A DNA stretch of 39,099 bases. Source: CAXYVC01 sp964292295 (GTDB lineage: Bacteria; Acidobacteriota; Holophagae; Holophagales; Holophagaceae). The stretch lies in the NCBI GenBank assembly GCA_964292295.1, contig CAXYVC010000015.1, forward strand, positions 1-39,099. The letters are read 5' to 3'. The notes beneath the pieces were generated by a model. The model did no database searches. It saw only the letters and a program-made list of their open reading frames with translations, and was not told the DNA's origin. The position numbers and the translations under genes were made by a program. Below are positions 16,936 to 23,966 of this stretch, piece after piece (position 1 is the first letter of the stretch; every line of letters starts with the position of its first letter).

Positions 16936-18404
16936 TGCCCTTCGCGAACGTTCTCTGGGAGTCGCTCAAGGCGGAACTCCCCCTGATCTTCCCCGCCGTG
17001 CTGCTGGTGGTGGCGGCCACGGTGATGCTGTGGCCCGCGGACCTCTTCGTTCCCAAGGGCGAGAAGCGCCGCTGGGCCGGCGCCACGGCGATGATCCTCC
17101 TGGTCGTCCTCGGCCTCGTGCTCTTCCACGATCCCGGAAGGGTGGTGGGCTTCTCGGGCATGTTCGCGCTGGACGGTGTGACGCGGGGCTTCCAGGCCCT
17201 CTGCGTGGTGGCCACCCTCGTGACCGTGCTCCTGAGCCAGGCGCCCCTCAACGTGCTGCGCGAGCAGACGGCGGAGTACTACGCCCTGCTGCTCTACAGC
17301 CTGGCGGGCATGCTGCTGCTCGTGGGCGCCACCGACCTGGTGAGCCTGTATTTCTCCCTGGAGCTGATGGCGCTCTGCATCTACATCCTGGTGGGCTATC
17401 TGCGTGACCAGGAGCGCAGCATCGAGGCGGGCGTGAAGTACTTCCTGCTGGGGGCCTTCTCCAGCGGCATCCTGCTCTACGGCATGAGCCTGCTCTACGC
17501 GGCCGCGGGCGGCACCACGACGAACCTCGCGGAGCTGGGACCGAAGCTGGCGCTGGCCACCGCCAACCACCAGGGCCTCGTGTTCGGGGGCGTGCTGATG
17601 GTGCTGGTGGGCTTCTGCTTCAAGGTGGCCGCGGTGCCCTTCCACCAGTGGAGCCCGGACGCCTACGAGGGCGCGCCCACGCCCATCACGGCCTTCATGA
17701 GCATCGCGCCCAAGGCCGCGGCCCTGGCCGCTTTCCTGCGGGTGTTCGGCTCCGCCTTCCACGGCATCCACGACCAGTGGAGCGCGCCCCTGGCCTTCGT
17801 GGCCGCGGCCACGATGGTGTGGGGCAACGTGGCGGCCCTGCGCCAGCAGAGCATGAAGCGGCTGCTCGCCTACTCCAGCATCGCCCACGTGGGCTACATG
17901 CTGCTGGGCGTGCTGGCCACGGATGCCACGGCGGGCGCCCAGGCGGTGTGGCTCTACATGCTCACCTACCTGCTGATGCAGTGCGGCGCCTTCGCCATCG
18001 TCATCCACCTGCAGGGGAAGGGGACGGGCGAGCGCATCGAGGACTTCCGCGGCCTGGGGCGCAAGCACCCCGCGCTGGCCTTCGCCATGCTGGTGATCCT
18101 GCTGAGCCTGGCGGGCATCCCGCCCATGGTGGGCTTCTTCAGCAAGTTCTACCTCTTCATGCTGGCCATCAAGGAGGGCTACACCGCGCTGACCACCCTC
18201 GCGGTGCTCGCCAGCGCCGTGAGCGCGACCTACTACCTGGGCGTGGTGCAGGTGATGTACTTCCGGGAGCCCGCCGAGGGCGAGCGCAAGCCACTGGCCT
18301 CCGCCACGGTCCTGGTGGCTACCGCCGCCTGCGCGTTGATCCTCGTGGGTACGGCCTTCGGGCCCTGGCTGCTCACGTGGGCGGGCAAGCTCGCCTGGTC
18401 CTGA
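16935..18404 (+). CDS. nuoN: NADH-quinone oxidoreductase subunit N
   Basis: A 489-residue antiporter-like subunit, last of the nuo operon. Family motifs are YFSLELMALCIYILVGYLR (helix 5 Glu), FCFKVAAVPFHQWSPDAYEGAPTPITAFMS (helix 7 Lys) and AYSSIAHVGYMLLG. The ATG shares one base with the nuoM stop. A strong hairpin at 18425-18451, just past the stop, probably ends the transcript and separates it from the ATP synthase genes. Confidence 0.96.
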   Translation: MPFANVLWESLKAELPLIFPAVLLVVAATVMLWPADLFVPKGEKRRWAGATAMILLVVLGLVLFHDPGRVVGFSGMFALDGVTRGFQALCVVATLVTVLLSQAPLNVLREQTAEYYALLLYSLAGMLLLVGATDLVSLYFSLELMALCIYILVGYLRDQERSIEAGVKYFLLGAFSSGILLYGMSLLYAAAGGTTTNLAELGPKLALATANHQGLVFGGVLMVLVGFCFKVAAVPFHQWSPDAYEGAPTPITAFMSIAPKAAALAAFLRVFGSAFHGIHDQWSAPLAFVAAATMVWGNVAALRQQSMKRLLAYSSIAHVGYMLLGVLATDATAGAQAVWLYMLTYLLMQCGAFAIVIHLQGKGTGERIEDFRGLGRKHPALAFAMLVILLSLAGIPPMVGFFSKFYLFMLAIKEGYTALTTLAVLASAVSATYYLGVVQVMYFREPAEGERKPLASATVLVATAACALILVGTAFGPWLLTWAGKLAWS

Positions 18405-18424
18405 GGCCCGGGACCGCTATGCTG

Positions 18425-18452
18425 AGGGGCGCGGCTTCGGCCGCGCCCTTTC
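18425..18452 (+). terminator. Hairpin terminator after nuoN, TTCG tetraloop
   Basis: GGGCGCGGC (18427-18435), TTCG loop, GCCGCGCCC (18440-18448): a perfect nine-pair stem, extendable by one G-T and one A-T pair, followed by TTTC. UUCG loops are exceptionally stable in RNA. The T-run is short, so termination may be partial and let some nuo transcription reach the atp genes. Confidence 0.75.
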
Positions 18453-18471
18453 GCATGGAAGCCCCCGCCCG

Positions 18472-18753
18472 ATGATCTTCCGCCCGCGACCCGATGATGC
18501 CAGCCCGAAGGAGCGCGCCCTCTGGGGGGACCTCCTGAGCCTGGGCCTCGTCTTCCCCACCGCCATCGTGCTGGGTTTCTACCTGGGGCGCTGGATCGGC
18601 GGGAAGCTCGGCCACCGGGAGGCGGGGCAGTGGGTGGGGCTCGCCTGGGGCATCGCCACGGGCTTCTACGAGCTGTACAAGGTGGCCCGCCGCCTGGAGC
18701 GCCTGGACCCTCCGCCTCCGGGCCCGCAGCCGCCGGAGGACGGCCGTGGCTGA
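18472..18753 (+). CDS. atpZ: ATP synthase accessory protein, AtpZ-type (ATPase_gene1 family)
   Basis: A 93-residue protein with two transmembrane helices (about 22-38 and 52-68) joined by a Gly-rich loop containing YLGRWIGGKLGHREAGQW, the pattern of the small AtpZ/AtpI-like proteins at the head of many atp operons. AtpZ has been linked with AtpI in assembly or Ca/Mg transport in the ATP synthase membrane sector. The C-terminus is Pro-rich. It overlaps the next gene by 8 bases. The assignment rests on topology, motif and position. Confidence 0.78.
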   Translation: MIFRPRPDDASPKERALWGDLLSLGLVFPTAIVLGFYLGRWIGGKLGHREAGQWVGLAWGIATGFYELYKVARRLERLDPPPPGPQPPEDGRG

Positions 18754-19141
18754 GGCTCCGGACCCCGGCAGCGCCCACCTGCGCTGGATCACGCGCTTCC
18801 AGGTGCTCCTGCTGCCCATCGGGGCGCTGGCCTGGCTCCTCCGGGGCCCGCGCGCGGCGCTGGCCTTCGCGGCGGGCGCCTGCGCGAGCCTCGCCTTCTG
18901 GGCCCTGCACCGGGTCATCGTGGCGCGCATGCTCACGCCAAAGGTGCGTCTGCGCTGGTTTTACGGTGTGCTCGCGGCCCTGAAGCTGGCGTTGATCGCC
19001 CTGGTGCTGCGTGGCATGATGATGGCGCTTCCGGCGGAGGGGCTTCCCCTGGCCACAGGGCTCCTCCTCTTCGTCGTCGGCATCCTCCTGGAGGCCTTGC
19101 GGATCGCCTGCACGGGGGAAGCGGGGACGAAGGCTCCCTGA
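18746..19141 (+). CDS. atpI: ATP synthase subunit I family protein
   Basis: A 131-residue membrane protein with four predicted helices (about 13-32, 35-58, 72-92 and 97-118), the topology of AtpI, which assists assembly of the c-ring. It starts with GTG at 18746, inside the end of atpZ, with GGAGG about 6 bases upstream. Sequence conservation in this family is low, so the call leans on position between atpZ and atpB. It is followed by atpB after 20 bases. Confidence 0.75.
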   Translation: MAEAPDPGSAHLRWITRFQVLLLPIGALAWLLRGPRAALAFAAGACASLAFWALHRVIVARMLTPKVRLRWFYGVLAALKLALIALVLRGMMMALPAEGLPLATGLLLFVVGILLEALRIACTGEAGTKAP

Positions 19142-19161
19142 TCCGGACCCACGAGGACACC

Positions 19162-19893
19162 ATGGAACACCACGCTTCGTACCTCGCCCAGTTCCTCACG
19201 TGGCTCTTCGGTCTGCAGCGCCACGTCTGGCCGGGCTTCGCCCACGGGCAGCCCCTGAGCGTGCTGGAGCGCTACGACCACCTCTTCGCGGGGCTGATGG
19301 CGGCGCTGGTGGTGGTGGCCGTGGTGGCCTACTCGCGCCGCCGCATGGAGCGCGTGCCGGGGCCCTGGCAGCAGACCATGGAGTACCTGGTCTCCTTCGT
19401 GCGCGGCATGGTGTCGGACAACATCGCCCATCACCCCGAGAAGTACGTGCCCATGGTGGGGACGCTGGGCTTCTTCATCCTGCTGAACAACCTTTTCGGC
19501 CTGACGCCGGGGATGCCCTCGGGCACGGGCAACTGGAACGTGACCCTCGGCTGCGCGCTGGTGGTGTTCTTCTACTACAACTTCCACGGCATGCGGGAGC
19601 AGGGCGTGCTCAAGTACTGGGGGCACTTCGCGGGGCCCATCTGGTGGCTGGCGCCCCTGATGTTCCCCCTCGAGATCCTGGGTCTGCTGAGCCGCATCCT
19701 GAGCCACAGCCTCCGCCTCTTCGGGAACATCGCGGGGGAGCACGTGGTGTCGCTCATCTTCTTCAGCCTGGTGCCCCTGCTCGTGCCCATCCCGCTGATG
19801 TTCATGGGCCTCTTCTTCGGCCTCATCCAGACCTTCGTCTTCATCATGCTGGCGACCATCTACATTTCCGGTGCCGTGGCCCACGAGCACTGA
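19162..19893 (+). CDS. atpB: ATP synthase F0 subunit a
   Basis: A 243-residue membrane subunit that forms the proton half-channels against the c-ring. The essential Arg is Arg185 in LSHSLRLFGNIAGEHVV. Other conserved stretches are the N-terminal FGL, NNLFGLTPGMPSGTGNWN near residue 110, and the C-terminal LIQTFVFIMLATIYISGAVAHEH. The ATG at 19162 follows GAGGA. It lies between the assembly genes and atpE. The b subunit gene atpF, which usually follows atpE, is not here. Confidence 0.96.
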   Translation: MEHHASYLAQFLTWLFGLQRHVWPGFAHGQPLSVLERYDHLFAGLMAALVVVAVVAYSRRRMERVPGPWQQTMEYLVSFVRGMVSDNIAHHPEKYVPMVGTLGFFILLNNLFGLTPGMPSGTGNWNVTLGCALVVFFYYNFHGMREQGVLKYWGHFAGPIWWLAPLMFPLEILGLLSRILSHSLRLFGNIAGEHVVSLIFFSLVPLLVPIPLMFMGLFFGLIQTFVFIMLATIYISGAVAHEH

Positions 19894-19896
19894 AGC

Positions 19897-19913
19897 CCCT
19901 TCCCGGCGAAGGG
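19897..19913 (+). other. Small hairpin in atpB-atpE intergenic region
   Basis: CCCTTC, loop CCGGC, GAAGGG: six perfect pairs located just after the atpB stop and about 38 bases before the atpE ATG. No T-run follows, so it is not a terminator. It could stabilise or process the mRNA so that subunit c, needed in many copies, is made in excess. This role is inference. Confidence 0.4.
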
Positions 19914-19951
19914 ATTCCGAACCCCTCCGCCCTTCACCCACGAGGTGTCCC

Positions 19952-20248
19952 ATGAAGAAGTTCCTCACCACCGCCTTCCTCTTCACGGTCGCCGTGGCCG
20001 CCTTCGCCCAGGTGCCCGCCGCCGCGCCCAAGAGCCTCTTCGAGGGCCAGTACCTGGCCCACCTGGCGCTGGCCATCGCCGCCGCCGGCTGCGGTCTGGC
20101 CCAGGGCAAGGCCGTCGTGGCCGCCTGCGAGGGCATCGCCCGCAACCCGCAGGCCGCCGGCAACATCCGCACCACCATGATCATCGGCCTGGCCCTCATC
20201 GAGGCCCTGGTGATCTACGTGCTCGTGGCTGCCTTCGCGGTCAAGTAG
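19952..20248 (+). CDS. atpE: ATP synthase F0 subunit c with signal-peptide-like N-terminus
   Basis: A 98-residue rotor-ring subunit. The ATG at 19952 follows GAGGTG. The first about 19 residues (MKKFLTTAFLFTVAVAAFA) look like a Sec signal peptide with an AFA cleavage site, leaving a mature protein of about 79 residues, the standard size. Helix 1 contains GLAQGKAVVAACEGIARNPQA, and helix 2 carries the ion-binding Glu84 in ALIEALVIY. The Ser and Thr that follow the Glu in sodium-type rings are Ala and Leu here, so proton coupling is likelier, although a helix-1 Gln sits near the position used in sodium rings. Last gene before a strong terminator. Confidence 0.95.
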   Translation: MKKFLTTAFLFTVAVAAFAQVPAAAPKSLFEGQYLAHLALAIAAAGCGLAQGKAVVAACEGIARNPQAAGNIRTTMIIGLALIEALVIYVLVAAFAVK

Positions 20249-20270
20249 GACGCCTGCCCGGCCGATTCGA

Positions 20271-20305
20271 CGGGGCGCCTCCCCCGGGGGCGCCCCGCGT
20301 TTTTT
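20271..20305 (+). terminator. Rho-independent terminator after atpE
   Basis: CGGGGCGCC (20271-20279) and GGCGCCCCG (20289-20297) form a nine-pair GC stem, with a loop that can pair further (CCCC with GGGG). CG and six T (20300-20305) follow. This is a textbook intrinsic terminator that closes the F0 operon, so the next gene is a new transcription unit. Confidence 0.9.
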
Positions 20306-20334
20306 CCCGGACCTGTCCGGAGGACGACCGCCCG

Positions 20335-21495
20335 ATGCTGAGGCACCCGATCTTTCCGCTGCCGCCCGAGATCACCCGCGTGGTGCTGGGCGGGGGCTCG
20401 GCCGTGGACCAGCAGGGCCTGCGCCTGGCGGACTGGAAGGCCGCCCGCGACTTCGCCCTCTGCTACGGCTATGACGTGGAGCTGCCCCACCACCGGGCGC
20501 ACCTGGTGGGGGCCTTCGAGGACGCCATGGCCTTCCTGGAGGAGGTCATCCTCGAGGGCACGGGGTTGGACATCCCCGCGCCCTTCTTCGAGCTGCAGGA
20601 TCCGCTGGAGCTGCTCCTCTGGGCCTCGGAGCGGCCCAGGGGCGAGCGGGCGCGCTGGAGCTGCGCCATCCTCCGCGTGATGCACACGCTGCTGCACGTG
20701 GACAACGACCTCTTCCTGCGCTTCCTGCCGGAGATCCAGCAGCAGATCTTCGACCGCTACGACCGCTTCCTGGTTCCGGCGGAAGGGAGCGCCTGGATGC
20801 TGCGGGGCGCCTACGAGGTGCCGCTGCTGGCGGTGGTGCGCAAGGAGCGCAAGGACCGCGTCTCCATGCTGCTCAAGCTGCTCCACAAGCCCGAGAACGT
20901 GGCCGAGACCATCTACGACCAGGTCGGCATCCGCCTCGTGGCGGAGGACCTGGTGGGCGTCCTGGCGACCATGCGCTTCCTCCTGGACCACCACGTGGTG
21001 ATGGAGACCCACATCAAGCCCAGCCGCACCCGCAACCTCATGGCGGACCTGGGAGAGCTGGACCGCTGGATGCAGGAGCTGCCCCAGGGCTTCACCCTGG
21101 AGCACCTGTCCGTGGACGCGCGCGCCGCCCTCAACGCCCGGCTGACGCTGAAGGCGGCCCGGGCCGATGCCAACCCCTTTTCCGCCAGCAGCTATTCCGC
21201 CGTGCAGTTCACGGCCCGCACCCTGATCCGCCTGCCCCATCCGGCCTCCACCGCCCTGGAGAAGCTGCAGGCGCGCCTCGGCCACATGGGACGCCCGGAG
21301 CTGGGCGATCTCCTCCACATTCCGGAGTTGATCCAGGAACAGGAGGAGTTTACTTTCTTCTTTGCACACGAAGTCCAGCTCATGGAGAGATCCGGGTTCG
21401 AAAGCGTCGCCTCGGGGCCTGCCTCGCACGCAGAGTACAAGCTGCGCCAGCGCGAGGCGGTCCGGAAGCGCGTCCTTCAAGGCATCGTGGCTTAG
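20335..21495 (+). CDS. Conserved protein with RelA/SpoT-like nucleotidyltransferase motifs (TIGR04552-like)
   Basis: A 386-residue soluble protein without signal peptide. The ATG at 20335 follows CCGGAGGACG. Near residues 165-215 it reads KDRVSMLLKLLHKP, then YDQVGIRLVAED. This resembles the (p)ppGpp synthetase pattern R..S...K followed by D..(G/A)(I/V)RI(V/I), and a basic IKPSRTR stretch comes shortly after. The flanks are unlike RelA: no HD, TGS or ACT domain is present. It reminds me of the TIGR04552 family of conserved proteins, without certainty. It sits directly upstream of a STAS protein and a PP2C phosphatase with only 8 bases to the first, so it is probably part of that signalling operon. 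Whether it makes an alarmone is not shown by the sequence. Confidence 0.55.
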   Translation: MLRHPIFPLPPEITRVVLGGGSAVDQQGLRLADWKAARDFALCYGYDVELPHHRAHLVGAFEDAMAFLEEVILEGTGLDIPAPFFELQDPLELLLWASERPRGERARWSCAILRVMHTLLHVDNDLFLRFLPEIQQQIFDRYDRFLVPAEGSAWMLRGAYEVPLLAVVRKERKDRVSMLLKLLHKPENVAETIYDQVGIRLVAEDLVGVLATMRFLLDHHVVMETHIKPSRTRNLMADLGELDRWMQELPQGFTLEHLSVDARAALNARLTLKAARADANPFSASSYSAVQFTARTLIRLPHPASTALEKLQARLGHMGRPELGDLLHIPELIQEQEEFTFFFAHEVQLMERSGFESVASGPASHAEYKLRQREAVRKRVLQGIVA

Positions 21496-21503
21496 GAGGC
21501 CCC

Positions 21504-21842
21504 ATGTTGAACATCCAGACCCGACAGGAAGGCAACGCCTCCGTGGTGACCATCCAGGGGAAGGTCAACTTCGAGGTCACGGCGCAGCTCCGGGACGTCA
21601 TCCGGGACACGGTGACGACCCAGCAGCCGAAGCTCCTCGTGATCAACCTCGAGGGCGTGAACTTCATCGATTCCTCGGGTCTCGGCCTGCTGGTGGCCGC
21701 GCGGAACAGCGTGGACAAGAACAGCGGGAAGCTCCACCTCTGCTGCCTGCCGCCCCAGGTGAAGAAGACCTTCGACCAGACGAACCTGACGAACTACTTC
21801 TCCATCTTCGCCACCGAGCAGGACGCCCTCCGCGGCGCCTGA
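21504..21842 (+). CDS. STAS-domain anti-sigma factor antagonist (SpoIIAA/RsbV-like)
   Basis: A 112-residue single STAS domain. The FIDSSGLGLL motif (residues 54-62) has tandem Ser57-Ser58, the second aligning with the serine that partner kinases phosphorylate in SpoIIAA and RsbV. In the unphosphorylated form such proteins bind the anti-sigma kinase and free its target. The ATG follows AGGAGG (GGCTTAGGAGGCCCC region). Its presumed phosphatase is the next gene, 25 bases downstream. No RsbW-like kinase gene is in the window. Confidence 0.9.
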   Translation: MLNIQTRQEGNASVVTIQGKVNFEVTAQLRDVIRDTVTTQQPKLLVINLEGVNFIDSSGLGLLVAARNSVDKNSGKLHLCCLPPQVKKTFDQTNLTNYFSIFATEQDALRGA

Positions 21843-21867
21843 ACCCTTCCCGCCCGGGCCCGCCGAC

Positions 21868-23031
21868 ATGAACAAGGGCGTCGTGCTCGTCGTGGACGAC
21901 GAGGCCCAGATCCGGGACATCCTCGGCTTCTACCTCAAGCGGGCCGGGTACCACGTCCTCCTGAGCGAGAACGGCGTCCAGGCCCTGGAGCAGATGGACA
22001 GGCTCCAGCCGGACCTCATCCTCTCGGACATGCGGATGCCCGGGATGGCGGGGGACGAGTTCTGCCGCGCCGTGAAGGGGAACCCCGCCACCCGCGACAT
22101 CTACTTCATGCTCGTCACCGCGATGGACGGCACGGCCTCCCGCATCGGCGGCCTGAACCTCGGGGCGGACGATCTCATCACCAAGCCCTTCCATGCCCAG
22201 GAGGTGATGGCGAAGGTGGAGAGCGCCTTCCGCATCATCGGAATGCAGAAGGAGATCAAGCGGCAGAACCAGGCGCTCACGCGCTTCCAGGAGCGCATGA
22301 CGGCGGAGCTGGCCCTGGCGGCCAGCCTCCAGGCGGGGCTCCTGCCGCCGCTTCCGGGGCTGGCGCCGGGCATCCGCTACACCCACCGCTACCTGCCCGC
22401 GGAGGGCCTGGGAGGGGACATCTACGCCATCCTGCCCCGGGCGGACGGCACCACCGGCCTGATGGTGGCCGACGTGAGCGGCCACGGCGTGACCGCGGCC
22501 CTCATCAGCGCCATGGTGAAGAGCTTCTTCGACGGCCAGGTCCACCTGGGGAGCGATCCCCTGGCCTGGGCTTTGGCCATGAACCGCGACCTGGCCCGCA
22601 GCACCCTGCCCGAGCAGTTCGCCACCGCCTTCCTCGCCTGCGTGGATCCTGCGTGCAACGCGCTCCGCTACGTCTGCGCAGGGCAGACCCCCCCTCTGCT
22701 GATCCCCGCGGGGAGCGGGGGCGGGCGCTGCACGCCGCTTCCCCTCCGCACGCCGGGCTTCATGCTGGGGCTGGAGGACGGCCTGCCCTTCGAGGCCCGC
22801 AGCTGCCCCTTCGCGCCCGGGGACCGCCTGGTCCTGTACACCGACGGCCTGGTGGAGGTGGAGCGGGAGGACCGCTCCATCCTGGGGGACGAGGGGCTGC
22901 TGGAGATCTGCCGGGAACTGCCGGCGGATGCGGAGGCCGCCGCGGACCGGATCGTGGCCCTGGCGAAGGCCTCCAATGGTCCGTCGGCCTTCGTGGACGA
23001 CGTCACCCTCGTGCTGGTGGACCGGGCCTGA
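21868..23031 (+). CDS. Response regulator with PP2C-type phosphatase output (RsbU-like)
   Basis: A 387-residue protein. Receiver domain, residues 5-120: acidic DD at 10-11, phospho-acceptor Asp54 in LSDMRMPG, and Lys106 in TKPF. A short helix linker follows (about 125-155), then a SpoIIE/PP2C phosphatase domain, about 160-387: metal-binding GGDIY near 183, DVSGHG near 201, YTDGLVE near 325, and DDVTLV near the end. All expected metal ligands are present. It should dephosphorylate the STAS protein encoded just upstream when its receiver is phosphorylated by an unlinked histidine kinase. The 3' end overlaps the convergent DMT gene by 29 bases. Confidence 0.93.
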   Translation: MNKGVVLVVDDEAQIRDILGFYLKRAGYHVLLSENGVQALEQMDRLQPDLILSDMRMPGMAGDEFCRAVKGNPATRDIYFMLVTAMDGTASRIGGLNLGADDLITKPFHAQEVMAKVESAFRIIGMQKEIKRQNQALTRFQERMTAELALAASLQAGLLPPLPGLAPGIRYTHRYLPAEGLGGDIYAILPRADGTTGLMVADVSGHGVTAALISAMVKSFFDGQVHLGSDPLAWALAMNRDLARSTLPEQFATAFLACVDPACNALRYVCAGQTPPLLIPAGSGGGRCTPLPLRTPGFMLGLEDGLPFEARSCPFAPGDRLVLYTDGLVEVEREDRSILGDEGLLEICRELPADAEAAADRIVALAKASNGPSAFVDDVTLVLVDRA

Positions 23032-23959
23032 GCCGGGGGCCCAGCTCCGCCAGGAGCATGGCCGCAAGGATCACGCCGCCGCCCAGGAGCTGGACGGGGG
23101 ACAGGTGCTCGCGGATGCCCGGGACGAGGCCGGACAGGGCGATGAGGGCGGTGAAGACGGGCTCCAGGGTGTAGACGACGGCGGCTTCCGTGTCCCCGAG
23201 GTGGGGCTGCAGCACGCTCATGAGCAGGAAGGCCAGCGCCGTGGCCAGCAGACCCTGGTAGGCCACGGCCCAGAGGGCTGGGGAGACCCCGCCAAGGAGG
23301 GGCAGGCCGGCGAGGCCGCCCAGGCGGCTGCCGTTCGCCAGGGGCGCGGCGGGCAGGGGCACGGGCAGGCCCCCGCTCAGGGGGGGCACGACCCCGCCCT
23401 GCGGGAAGGCGGGCACCCAACCACCGCTGCGCCGCCCGAAGTGGCCGGTGAGGACGATGTGCAGGCCGCAGAAGGCGGCGCAGAGGAGGGTCTCCGTGTC
23501 GCCGCGGTTCCACCCCCCGAAGGAGGCTTCCGGGTCGTGCACCAGCAGGGCCAGGCCACAGGCGGCCACCAGGGCGCCGAGGACGTGGGCCCCCTTCAGG
23601 CGGTTGCCCCAGAGCAGGCTGACGAGGGGGGTGAAGAGCACGTAGAGGGCCGTGATGAAGCCCGATTTGCTGGTGGTGGTGAAGCGCAGCCCGTCGGCCT
23701 GGAGCCAGAAGACCGCCGTGAGGGCGAGGCCCATGAGCGCGCCGTCCCGCAGGGCCTGGCGCGCCACGGGCCTTCCCCGGAGGCGCAGGGCCAGCCCCAG
23801 CACCAGGGCGCCCAGGGTGAAGCGCACCGCCAGCATCTCCCCCACGCCCAGGCCCGCGGCGAGGGCGGCCTTCATGGCCGCGAAGCCGGCGCCCCAGACG
23901 AGACAGAGCCCGGACAGGCCGAGGATCGCCGCCCGATGGCGGCCGCGGGCTTCCACCAT
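23003..23959 (-). CDS. DMT-superfamily transporter (EamA domains)
   Basis: A 318-residue inner-membrane protein with about ten helices in two EamA repeats. Typical features are GLCLVWGAGFAAMKAAL at the start, FTTTSKSGFITALYVLFTPLVSLL at the end of repeat 1, and EAAVVYTLEPVFTALIA in repeat 2. Family members export amino acids or metabolites; the substrate is not readable here. The segment of residues 181-206 (bases 23342-23419), where a membrane helix is expected, holds eight Pro and several Gly and would not form a normal helix. The reading frame is nonetheless open throughout. It starts 7 bases after the DUF1573 gene, so the two are cotranscribed. Confidence 0.87.
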   Translation of the reverse strand: MVEARGRHRAAILGLSGLCLVWGAGFAAMKAALAAGLGVGEMLAVRFTLGALVLGLALRLRGRPVARQALRDGALMGLALTAVFWLQADGLRFTTTSKSGFITALYVLFTPLVSLLWGNRLKGAHVLGALVAACGLALLVHDPEASFGGWNRGDTETLLCAAFCGLHIVLTGHFGRRSGGWVPAFPQGGVVPPLSGGLPVPLPAAPLANGSRLGGLAGLPLLGGVSPALWAVAYQGLLATALAFLLMSVLQPHLGDTEAAVVYTLEPVFTALIALSGLVPGIREHLSPVQLLGGGVILAAMLLAELGPRLRPGPPARG

Positions 23960-23966
23960 GGGGTGG

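Noticed and set aside
18418..18423. TATGCT resembling a -10 box just before the hairpin after nuoN
   Set aside because: No acceptable -35 lies 16-18 bases upstream, and the transcript would immediately enter the terminator hairpin.
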